Part shown: positions 16,957-24,108 of the stretch, in pieces
Layout: every line of letters begins with the position of its first letter
Numbering within the stretch: the stretch's first letter is position 1
NCBI GenBank assembly: GCA_023387735.1
Contig: JAEWHP010000002.1
Coordinates: forward strand, 371,003-435,002
Source of the DNA: Pseudomonadota bacterium
GTDB taxonomy: Bacteria; Pseudomonadota; Alphaproteobacteria; Rhizobiales; Xanthobacteraceae
DNA length: 64,000 nt
Direction: 5' to 3'
The notes under the pieces: generated by a model
The model's input: the letters and a program-made list of their open reading frames with translations, nothing else
Database searches by the model: none
Told to the model about the DNA's origin: nothing
Translations under genes and position numbers: made by a program

Positions 16957-17694
16957 ATGCCCCGCTACAAGCTCATCATCGAATATGACGGCACGCCGTT
17001 CTCCGGCTGGCAGATCCAGGACAACGCGCCGACCGTGCAGGGCGCGCTGGAAACGGCGGTCAAGGCGATCTGCGGCGAGGACGCGCGCGTGCACGGTTCG
17101 GGCCGCACCGATGCCGGCGTCCATGCGCTGGCGCAGGTCGCGCATTGCGACATCCAGAAGCCGTTTCCACCGGGGCGTCTGCGCGACGGGCTGAACGCGC
17201 ACCTGCGGCCGCATCCGATCGGCGTGCTCTCGGCCGAGATCGTCGCCGATGATTTCGAGGCGCGCTTCTCGGCGACACGGCGTCACTACCGCTACCGCAT
17301 CACCAACCACCGCGCCAACCTCGCGCTCGACATCAAGCGGACCTGGCGGGTGCCGCGCCATTTAGACACCGATGCGATGGATGCCGCTGCCAAACGGCTG
17401 CTCGGCAAGCACGATTTCACGACCTTTCGCGACACCGAATGCCAGGCGAAATCGCCGGAGAAGACGCTCGACCAGCTCGACGTCGTCAGGAAAGGCGACG
17501 AGGTTTCGATCCTCACTTCCGCGCGCTCGTTCCTGCACAGCCAGGTGCGCTCGATGGTGGGCTCGCTGGTCTGGGTCGGCGAAGGCCGCTGGAGCGCCGA
17601 CGATCTCGCCGCTGCGCTGGCCGCCCGCAACCGCGCCGCCTGCGGCCCCGTCGCGCCGCCGGAGGGTCTGTATCTGGTGCGGGTGGAGTACTAG
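16957..17694 (+). CDS. truA: tRNA pseudouridine(38-40) synthase
   Basis: A 245-residue enzyme. The N-terminus MPRYKLIIEYDGTPFSGWQI is typical, and GSGRTDAGVHALAQVAHCD contains the catalytic Asp in RTDAGVHA. The second conserved block is ARSFLHSQVRSMVGSLVWVG near residues 188-207. It converts U38-U40 of the anticodon stem to pseudouridine. Length is normal. It converges with dapE, with a 61-base gap between the stops. Confidence 0.96.
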   Translation: MPRYKLIIEYDGTPFSGWQIQDNAPTVQGALETAVKAICGEDARVHGSGRTDAGVHALAQVAHCDIQKPFPPGRLRDGLNAHLRPHPIGVLSAEIVADDFEARFSATRRHYRYRITNHRANLALDIKRTWRVPRHLDTDAMDAAAKRLLGKHDFTTFRDTECQAKSPEKTLDQLDVVRKGDEVSILTSARSFLHSQVRSMVGSLVWVGEGRWSADDLAAALAARNRAACGPVAPPEGLYLVRVEY

Positions 17695-17755
17695 CGACCC
17701 CAATCCCTACTGTGCATGGGGTTGTTTTCGAAGTTTTGTCCAGCCAGCGGCTGGA

Positions 17756-18910
17756 TCACGCAAAATACCGGTCCAGCACGCCGCGATAGATCTTCGTCAG
17801 CTTCTCCAGATCTGACACCGGCGTGCGCTCATCGACCTGGTGCATGGTCTGGCCGACCAGGCCGAACTCGATCACCGGGCAGTAGCCCGAGATGAAGCGC
17901 GCATCCGAGGTGCCGCCTGACGTCGAGAGCTCTGGCTTGCGCCCGGTGACTTCCTCGATCGCGCTGACGGCGAGGTCGGTGAACGCGCCGGGCTTTGTCA
18001 CGAACACGTTGGAGTTGGAATACTCCCACACGATGTGGGCGCGGATGCGGTTGCCGCAGGCCTTCGCCAGCCGCTCCTCGACCAGCGCGCGCAGCGTCTC
18101 TTGCGTGTGGTTGTCGTTGAAGCGGATGTTGAACTTTGCCCGCGCCTGGCCGGGGATCACGTTGCTGGCGGTGTTGCCGACATCGACCGAGGTGAATTCC
18201 AGGTTCGACGCCTGGAATTGCGCGCTGCCGTGATCGAGCGGCTCGTCGGAGAGCGCCACGATCAGCCGCGAGATGTCAGGCACCGGGTTCGCCGCGCGAT
18301 GCGGATAGGCGACGTGGCCCTGCACGCCATCGACATGGAGCGTGCCGGACTGCGAACCGCGGCGGCCGATCTTGATGCAATCGCCAAGCTCTTCGACATT
18401 GGACGGCTCACCCAGCACGCAATGGTCGAACTTCTCGCCGCGCTCGGCGCACCACTTCAGCAATTTGATGGTGCCGTTGACGGAAATGTCTTCTTCGTCG
18501 CCGGTGATCAAAAACGAGATCGAACCTTTGGGCTTGCCGCCATTGTCCGCGAGATATTGCAGCACGGCGGCGACACTGCAGGCGATGCCACCCTTCATGT
18601 CGACTGCGCCGCGGCCATAGAGGAAGCCGTCCTTGACATCACCGGAGAACGCGCCGTGGCTCCATGCCGCTTCGTCGCCGGCCGGCACCACGTCGGTGTG
18701 ACCGGCAAAGGTGATGTGCGGCGCTTCAGTTCCGATGCGGGCGTAGAGATTGTCGATATCGGCTGTACCGGGCTCGCCGAAGGTGACGCGATGCACCTCG
18801 AAGCCGGCGTCCTTCAGCAGGCGCTCGAGGACGCCGAGTGCGCCGGCATCGGCAGGCGTGACGGATGGGCAGCGGACGAGGTCGCGGGTGATGGAAACGG
18901 CGTCGTTCAT
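17756..18910 (-). CDS. dapE: Succinyl-diaminopimelate desuccinylase
   Basis: A 384-residue M20-family metallohydrolase in lysine/DAP synthesis. Metal ligands are in FAGHTDVVPAG (first His and Asp), YGRGAVDMKGG (bridging Asp), ITGDEED (catalytic Glu and ligand Glu) and LGEPSN. The C-terminal STSGGTSDARF is the DapE signature (TSGGTSD). It produces LL-DAP and succinate from the dapD-pathway intermediate. It follows dapD by 13 bases on the same strand, so the two consecutive succinylase-branch genes form one operon. Confidence 0.96.
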   Translation of the reverse strand: MNDAVSITRDLVRCPSVTPADAGALGVLERLLKDAGFEVHRVTFGEPGTADIDNLYARIGTEAPHITFAGHTDVVPAGDEAAWSHGAFSGDVKDGFLYGRGAVDMKGGIACSVAAVLQYLADNGGKPKGSISFLITGDEEDISVNGTIKLLKWCAERGEKFDHCVLGEPSNVEELGDCIKIGRRGSQSGTLHVDGVQGHVAYPHRAANPVPDISRLIVALSDEPLDHGSAQFQASNLEFTSVDVGNTASNVIPGQARAKFNIRFNDNHTQETLRALVEERLAKACGNRIRAHIVWEYSNSNVFVTKPGAFTDLAVSAIEEVTGRKPELSTSGGTSDARFISGYCPVIEFGLVGQTMHQVDERTPVSDLEKLTKIYRGVLDRYFA

Positions 18911-18923
18911 AGCCCGGCTTGCC

Positions 18924-19769
18924 CTAGTCGCGCAGCAGCTCGTTGATGCTGGTCTTGGCGCGGGTGCGCTCGTCGACGCGCTTGACGATCACGGCGCAGG
19001 CGGTGGACGGGCCTACCTGGCCGTTCTTCATCGGCTTGCCGGGCAGCGCGCCCGGGACCACCACCGAATATTCCGGAACCTCGCCGATGAAGGTCTCGCC
19101 GGTTTCGCGGTCGACGATCTTGGTGGAGGCGCCGAGGAACACGCCCATCGCCAGCACCGCGCCCTTGCGCACGATCACGCCTTCGGCGACCTCGCTGCGG
19201 GCGCCGATGAAGCAGTCGTCCTCGACGATCACGGGCTCGGCCTGCAGCGGCTCCAGCACGCCGCCGATGCCGACGCCGCCCGAAATGTGCACGCGCTTGC
19301 CGATCTGCGCGCAGCTGCCGACGGTCGACCAGGTGTCGATCATGGTCGCTTCATCGACATAGGCGCCGAGATTGACGAAGGACGGCATCAGTACGACGTT
19401 GCGCGCAATGAAGGCCGAGCGGCGCACGATCGAGCCGGGCACGGCACGAAAGCCCGCATCGCGAAAACGGTTCTCGCCCCAGCCCTCGAACTTGGACGGC
19501 ACCTTGTCCCACCACGACGCACTTCCGGGACCGCCGGGAATCGCGCTCATGTCGTTGAGGCGGAACGACAGCAGCACCGCCTTCTTCAGCCACTGATTGA
19601 CCTTCCACTTGCCGCTCGACTCGCGCTCGGCGACGCGGGCCTCGCCCTTGTCGAGCAGTTCGAGCGCATGATCGACAGCCTCGCGAACCTCGCCCTTGGT
19701 CGCCGTCGAAATCCCGTCGCGGGCATCGAAGGCGGAGTTGACGGTGGATTCGAGCGCGGACAGGGACAT
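18924..19769 (-). CDS. dapD: 2,3,4,5-tetrahydropyridine-2,6-dicarboxylate N-succinyltransferase
   Basis: A 281-residue left-handed beta-helix acyltransferase that uses succinyl-CoA. Hexapeptide repeats run through IARNVVLMPSFVNLGAYVDE, VGIGGVLEPLQAEPVIVEDD and CFIGARSEVAEGVIVRKGAV. The segment SYVNIGAYVD-type is the DapD hallmark, here MPSFVNLGAYVDE. The N-terminal helical domain (about residues 1-100) is present, so the protein is full length. It sits upstream of dapE on the same strand. Confidence 0.96.
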   Translation of the reverse strand: MSLSALESTVNSAFDARDGISTATKGEVREAVDHALELLDKGEARVAERESSGKWKVNQWLKKAVLLSFRLNDMSAIPGGPGSASWWDKVPSKFEGWGENRFRDAGFRAVPGSIVRRSAFIARNVVLMPSFVNLGAYVDEATMIDTWSTVGSCAQIGKRVHISGGVGIGGVLEPLQAEPVIVEDDCFIGARSEVAEGVIVRKGAVLAMGVFLGASTKIVDRETGETFIGEVPEYSVVVPGALPGKPMKNGQVGPSTACAVIVKRVDERTRAKTSINELLRD

Positions 19770-19856
19770 CGGGGTTTTCCTCGGAAGCGGGGATGTTCGG
19801 GCAAGGCAGGGGGCTTTTTCGGGATTTGGCGGGGGAGAGTCAAGGCAAACTCTCCC

Positions 19857-19957
19857 GTCGTCACCCGCGAAGGCGGGTGACCCAGTACGCCGCGGCGGCT
19901 GTGATTGATCGAGACGCCGGTGATTACTGGATACCCCGCCTTCGCGGGGTATGACGA
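19857..19957. repeat. Palindromic repeat, family A
   Basis: Begins GTCGTCACCCGCGAAGGCGG and ends CGCGGGGTATGACGAC. The hairpins are TCACCCGC-gaa-GGCGGGTGA and TACCCCGC-cttc-GCGGGGTA, with CCAGTACGCCGCGG in between. It lies between dapD and the upstream nucleotidase gene. Confidence 0.85.
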
Positions 19958-19958
19958 C

Positions 19959-20654
19959 CTAATTTGATGAAGACAACTTCTCCAAAAACCCCGTCAGATC
20001 ATCCGTGACGTGATCGACATACGCTGCGTCGCGGCCTTCAAGCTCCCAGTCCTCGCGCACCACTTCCTTGGCGCCGTCGGGCACCACCAGCACCGTGGTC
20101 ATGCCGAGCTGATGCGGCACCACGAGGTTACGCGCGAGATCCTCGAACATCGCCGATTTCGCAGGATCCACGCCGTGGACGCGCAGGAACTTGTCGTAGG
20201 TCTGCGGCGCCGGCTTCGGCTCCAGTTCGGCGGCGATGATGTCGAACACCGCTTCGAAATGGTGGGATATGCCGAGCCGATCCAGCACCGCGCCGGCATG
20301 GTCGGTCGAGCCATTGGTGAGGATCAGCTTGCGCCCGGGAAGTCTTGCGATCGCCGCTCCCATCGTGGGGTTCGGCTCCAGCGGCGAATGATCGATCCGG
20401 TGCACATAGGCCAGGTAGTCGTCGGCATGCACGCCGTGCTCGGTCATCATGCCGCGCATGCTGGTGCCGTAGCGGCGGTAATAATCCTTCTGGATCACGC
20501 GGGCTTCTTCCGCCGAGACCTTGAGAAACGCGCCGATGAATTCGCCGATCCGCGCGTCGACCTGCTGCCACAGATTGACGTGGTGCGGATACAGCGTGTT
20601 GTCGAGATCGAACACCCAGGTGTCGACGTGATTGAAGTGGCGGGGAGTTGTCAT
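19959..20654 (-). CDS. HAD-superfamily pyrimidine 5'-nucleotidase-like hydrolase
   Basis: A 231-residue HAD phosphatase. Motif I is WVFDLDNTLYPHHVNLW with the nucleophilic Asp, motif II is KLILTNGSTDHA, motif III is the Lys in EPKPAPQTYDKFL, and motif IV is AMFEDLARNLVVPHQLGM. The YPHHVNLWQQVDARI stretch matches the SDT1-like pyrimidine 5'-nucleotidase group common in rhizobia. It probably dephosphorylates a nucleotide or another small phosphate; the exact substrate is not visible. It lies upstream of dapD but is separated by a palindromic element. Confidence 0.87.
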   Translation of the reverse strand: MTTPRHFNHVDTWVFDLDNTLYPHHVNLWQQVDARIGEFIGAFLKVSAEEARVIQKDYYRRYGTSMRGMMTEHGVHADDYLAYVHRIDHSPLEPNPTMGAAIARLPGRKLILTNGSTDHAGAVLDRLGISHHFEAVFDIIAAELEPKPAPQTYDKFLRVHGVDPAKSAMFEDLARNLVVPHQLGMTTVLVVPDGAKEVVREDWELEGRDAAYVDHVTDDLTGFLEKLSSSN

Positions 20655-20666
20655 CGCATTTACTCG

Positions 20667-20770
20667 CTGTCATGCCCCGCGAAGGCGGGGCATCCAGTAC
20701 GCCGCTGCCTTCGAGATAAGCAAATTGCGTCTCGGAGTACTGGATCACCCGCCTTCGCGGGTGATGGCGG
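20667..20770. repeat. Palindromic repeat, family A
   Basis: Begins CTGTCATGCCCCGCGAAGGC and ends GCGGGTGATGGCGGG. The hairpins are TGCCCCGC-gaa-GGCGGGGCA and TCACCCGC-cttc-GCGGGTGA, with CCAGTACGCCGC and GGAGTACTGG between. It separates the nucleotidase and DUF1036 genes. Confidence 0.84.
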
Positions 20771-20799
20771 GTAGGATTTGTGGAGGGAGTGCGTAACCA

Positions 20800-21801
20800 T
20801 CACGGCATCGCAAATCGAATGGTCTTGCCGCCGCTCGACATATCGACCGGCGCAAAGCCGATCGGGGCAAGGCCGCGGCTGCCGCAATCGCCCTGTTCGG
20901 AAACTTCGAACTTGCTCTCGCGCGTGCAGAGCTGTTTCGGCCCGCCCCAGTTCAGCGGCTTGTCCCTGAGCCTGACGGCGCGGTTGTCGGCGTCGACGGC
21001 CTCGGCGAAACTGTAGACCTGCTTCGGCTGGCCGATCACGTCGGGATGCAGACATTTGCCGGGATCGATGCGGTACCAGCCGCGGCTGGTTACGGCCTTG
21101 CCGTCGTCGGTGGCCACCGCCGCCATGATCCGGTGCGGCGTGTCGTTGCACCAGGTCAGTCCGCTCGAAGAGGGCTTCTGTACCGCGTCGATCATGGTGG
21201 TGAAGAAGTTCGGTGATTGCACGATGTCGGCCGTGAGCCCGCGGCTCTTGAGAAACGCCGCCAATGCGGCCTGCGTCTTCGGCCCGTCGACGCCGTCGAT
21301 CGGCGCGGCATCGTAGCCCGCGATCACCAACAGGCGCTGGATGCCGGCCAGCCGCGCCTGCTCGTCGTCATATTCGGAGTCCTCCGCGAGATAGGCAACC
21401 AGATGGCCGTCGTCGGTTTTGGTCGGCGTGATCTGCGTGAACGGCGCCGGCGTCTGGTTGCCGCGGCACTGGCGGGCGGCGGCAATGACAAAATTGTCCG
21501 GCGCGATGCACAGCGTGTCGCTGCCATTCTGCGGGATCGGCGAAGCGCCATAGACGCCGAGCGCGCGCGCGTTCAGCAGGATACGGTCGGCGGTCAGCGC
21601 GCCCTGCAGCACCACGCGGCAGGCAGCGGGATCGATCCGGAACCAGCCTCGGGTGGCGGTGGCCGACTTTTCGTCGATGCCGATCGCGGCCTCGACCACG
21701 TAGCTCATGCGGTTGCAGAGCTTCAAGTCGGCGAACGCGGGCAGGGAGGAGATGAAGAATGAAACGAGCGCTGCCGGCAGTGGCAACAGGAAGCGCGTCA
21801 A
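20800..21801 (-). CDS. DUF1036-domain exported protein
   Basis: About 333 residues when started at TTG 21801. That start gives MTRFLLPLPAALVSFFISSL with cleavage after AFA, a convincing signal peptide. The mature protein has two DUF1036-type units: LKLCNRMSYVVEAAIGIDEK with TRGWFRIDPAACRVVL, and TWCNDTPHRIMAAVA with SRGWYRIDPGKCLHPD. Between them is a peptidoglycan-binding-like segment (IDGVDGPKTQAALAAFLKSR). The frame stays open to 21957, but the extra N-terminus is encoded by a family B palindrome and is unlikely to be protein. Function is unknown; the architecture suggests a cell-envelope protein. Confidence 0.78.
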   Translation of the reverse strand: MTRFLLPLPAALVSFFISSLPAFADLKLCNRMSYVVEAAIGIDEKSATATRGWFRIDPAACRVVLQGALTADRILLNARALGVYGASPIPQNGSDTLCIAPDNFVIAAARQCRGNQTPAPFTQITPTKTDDGHLVAYLAEDSEYDDEQARLAGIQRLLVIAGYDAAPIDGVDGPKTQAALAAFLKSRGLTADIVQSPNFFTTMIDAVQKPSSSGLTWCNDTPHRIMAAVATDDGKAVTSRGWYRIDPGKCLHPDVIGQPKQVYSFAEAVDADNRAVRLRDKPLNWGGPKQLCTRESKFEVSEQGDCGSRGLAPIGFAPVDMSSGGKTIRFAMP

Positions 21802-21833
21802 GGGTTTGCGTTGTTGTGATCGAACGCTAACGA

Positions 21834-21925
21834 CGTCATGCCCGGGCTTGTCCCGGGCATCCACGTCTTTTTCCTCGCCGGGAGCAAGCAAGGCGTGGAT
21901 GGCCGGGACAAGCCCGGCCATGACG
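21834..21925. repeat. Palindromic repeat, family B
   Basis: Begins CGTCATGCCCGGGCTTGTCC and ends GGACAAGCCCGGCCATGACG. It has the same two-hairpin layout as the copy at 15782, including ATCCACG and CGTGGAT. On the minus strand it encodes MAGLVPAIH in frame with the DUF1036 gene, creating a spurious N-terminal extension there. Confidence 0.87.
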
Positions 21926-21953
21926 ACCTTTGTTCGCCTCGCCGCGTTGCTCG

Positions 21954-22847
21954 TCACTTGTGGATCAGCGTGCCGGTGCCCTGGTTGGTGAACAATTCGA
22001 GCAGCACTGCGTGCTGCATCTTGCCGTCGATGATGACGACGCCCTGCACGCCCTGTTCGAGCGCATAGATGCAGGTCTCGACCTTCGGGATCATGCCGCC
22101 GGAAATCGTGCCGTCCGCGATCAGCTTGCGCGCATCTTTCACCGACAATTCCGGGATCAGCTTCTTCGACTTGTCGAGCACGCCGGGAACATCCGTCAGC
22201 AGCAGCAGCCGCTTGGCCTTGAGCGCGCCCGCCACCGCGCCGGCAAAGGTGTCGGCATTGACGTTGAGCGTCTGGCCGTCATGCGAGGTCGCCAGCGGCG
22301 CCAGCACCGGGATCAGCTCGTAGCCGATCAGCTGGTTCAACAGCGTCAGGTCCACCTTGTCGGGATCGCCGACGAAGCCGAGATCGATCGCCTTCTCGAT
22401 GTTCGAATCCGGGTCGACCATGGTGCGCGTCGTCTTCGACGCCTTCACCATGTTGCCGTCCTTGCCGGAAAGACCGACGGCCTTGCCGCCGGCTTCGTTG
22501 ATATAGCCGACCAGCTGCTTGTTGACGGAGCCGGCCAGCACCATCTCGACGATCTCGATGGTGGCGGCATCGGTGATGCGCAGGCCCGCAGCGAATTCCG
22601 ACTGGATGCCGAGCCGCTTGAGCATGGTCGCGATCTGCGGCCCGCCGCCATGCACCACGACCGGATTGATCGCGGTCTGCTCCAGCAGCACGATATCGCG
22701 GGCAAAGGCCTTGGCAGTTTCCTCGTCGCCCATGGCATGGCCGCCATATTTGATGACGATGGTTTCCTCGTCATACTGCTGCATATGCGGCAGCGCCTCG
22801 GACAGTATGCGGGCCTGATCGAGGGGGCTGATATTCTGCGTTGTCAT
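21954..22847 (-). CDS. argB: Acetylglutamate kinase
   Basis: A 297-residue enzyme phosphorylating N-acetylglutamate in arginine synthesis. Motifs are IVIKYGGHAMG (the KYGGxAM phosphate loop), VVVHGGGPQIATMLKRLGI (substrate binding) and GGMIPKVETCIYALEQGVQG (the catalytic Lys region). The start at ATG 22847 gives MTTQNISPLDQARILSEALP, normal for rhizobial ArgB; an open frame continues upstream but is not homologous. Its 3' end abuts the DUF1036 gene. An arginine-sensitive N-terminal helix is present, so feedback inhibition is possible. Confidence 0.96.
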   Translation of the reverse strand: MTTQNISPLDQARILSEALPHMQQYDEETIVIKYGGHAMGDEETAKAFARDIVLLEQTAINPVVVHGGGPQIATMLKRLGIQSEFAAGLRITDAATIEIVEMVLAGSVNKQLVGYINEAGGKAVGLSGKDGNMVKASKTTRTMVDPDSNIEKAIDLGFVGDPDKVDLTLLNQLIGYELIPVLAPLATSHDGQTLNVNADTFAGAVAGALKAKRLLLLTDVPGVLDKSKKLIPELSVKDARKLIADGTISGGMIPKVETCIYALEQGVQGVVIIDGKMQHAVLLELFTNQGTGTLIHK

Positions 22848-22951
22848 GAAGCGGGTCTCGCCATTCCGGATGCCGGGCCGGGTTCTATCCGATTGGCGGG
22901 CAGGGCGCAAAGTTGGTTTCTTCCTTCTCCCACAAGGCGAGAAGGGAAGGG

Positions 22952-23323
22952 TCACACTTTTCTCGGCCAGGCGGCTGCCACGGCAAGCGCCAGCCAACTC
23001 GCAATCAGCAGCGTCCCGCCGGTCGGCGCCGCCATCGGAAACAGCCCGTGGCCGGCATATTGCCGCAGCGTCAGGTCGCCGGCGAACAGGGCCGCCGCAA
23101 TCACGAAGCCGAAGCCAGCCACGATCGCGATACGGGCATGGATCACGCCGCGCTCCGCCAGTGCGACGGCACCCAGTACCGCAGTGGCATGAAACAGCAG
23201 CATCGAGGAGGCCGAAGCCAGCCGCGACGCATCGGTCCCGTGCGCGGATGCCGCCGCCAGGATGACGCCGTCGGCGCCCATGATGGCGGCGAGCACGATC
23301 AGGATACGGCAGGCACGGCTCAT
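22952..23323 (-). CDS. DUF423-family small membrane protein
   Basis: A 123-residue integral membrane protein with four hydrophobic segments, for example ILIVLAAIMGADGVILAAAS and GGTLLIASWLALAVAAAW. The family pattern SASSMLLFHATAVLGAVAL followed by AGDLTLRQYAGHGLFPMAAP matches DUF423 (YgdD-like), with the conserved FH..A and GxLxFxGDLYLR-like blocks. No function is established for the family. It follows engB directly (end of one and start of the other overlap by one base) and precedes argB. Confidence 0.82.
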   Translation of the reverse strand: MSRACRILIVLAAIMGADGVILAAASAHGTDASRLASASSMLLFHATAVLGAVALAERGVIHARIAIVAGFGFVIAAALFAGDLTLRQYAGHGLFPMAAPTGGTLLIASWLALAVAAAWPRKV

Positions 23324-23973
23324 CAGGCGCGCTCGTGCAACAGGCGCACCATCGCGGCGCGCAGTTCAGGCATGCCCGCGCCGGAGCGCGAGGATGTCAC
23401 CAACACCTCCGGAAACGCCGCCGGGTGTTTGGCGAGCGCGGCCGTGGTCTCGGCGATGACCTTGTCCAGTTCTGTCTTCTTCACCTGGTCCGCCTTCGTC
23501 AGCACCACCTGATAACTCACGGCGGATTTATCCAGCGTCTTCAGCACGTCCTGGTCGACTTCCTTGATGCCGTGGCGGGCGTCGATCAGCACATAGACCC
23601 GCGCCAGCGTGGCGCGGCCCTGCAGGAACTGGTGAATCAGTTTGGTCCACGACGCGACCTGGGTCTTCGGCGCCGAGGCGTAGCCGTAGCCGGGCATGTC
23701 GACCAGCCGGAGGCCGGCCTTGTCCGGACCGTCGAAGAAGATCAACTCCTGGGTGCGGCCCGGCGTATGCGAGGTGCGCGCCAATGCGTTGCGGCTGGTG
23801 AGGGCATTGATGAGGCTCGACTTGCCGACGTTGGATCGGCCGGCAAACGCGACCTCCACGCCCGCCATCGGCGGCAGCGTCTCGATCGAGGGCGAAGCCC
23901 AGACGAACTGCCAGTCGCCAGCGAAGAGTTTTCGCCCCTCTTCGATCAGCTCCGCATCGATGTCGGTGGTCAT
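23323..23973 (-). CDS. engB: Ribosome-biogenesis GTPase EngB/YsxC
   Basis: A 216-residue TRAFAC GTPase needed for late 50S assembly. G1 is AFAGRSNVGKSSLINAL, G2 TPGRTQ with upstream ARTSHTPG, G3 LVDMPGYGYA, G4 VVLTKADQVKK and G5 VTSSRSGAGM. The GYGYA extension after DMPG is specific to this family. I chose ATG 23973; another ATG at 24003 would add ten residues overlapping a repeat. Gene order yidC-engB-argB is common in rhizobia. Confidence 0.95.
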   Translation of the reverse strand: MTTDIDAELIEEGRKLFAGDWQFVWASPSIETLPPMAGVEVAFAGRSNVGKSSLINALTSRNALARTSHTPGRTQELIFFDGPDKAGLRLVDMPGYGYASAPKTQVASWTKLIHQFLQGRATLARVYVLIDARHGIKEVDQDVLKTLDKSAVSYQVVLTKADQVKKTELDKVIAETTAALAKHPAAFPEVLVTSSRSGAGMPELRAAMVRLLHERA

Positions 23974-23997
23974 GCGAAGGGTCTTTGTTTCCCGGGA

Positions 23998-24104
23998 TGT
24001 CATTTCGGGGCGATGCGAAGCATCGAACTATGGTGCGCAATTGCGCACCTGAGAATCTCGAGATTCCGGGTCTGGTGCCAACGCACCATCCCGGAATGAC
24101 GACG
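23998..24104. repeat. Palindromic repeat, family C
   Basis: An element running from TGTCATTTCGGGGCGATGCG to CACCATCCCGGAATGACGAC. Nested pairings are CGATGCG-aag-CATCG, GGTGCGCAATTGCGCACC, GAATCTCGAGATTC and TGGTGCCAACGCACCA, with outer TGTCATT/AATGAC. It is unrelated in sequence to families A and B. It lies between yidC and engB. Confidence 0.8.
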
Positions 24105-24108
24105 GCTG

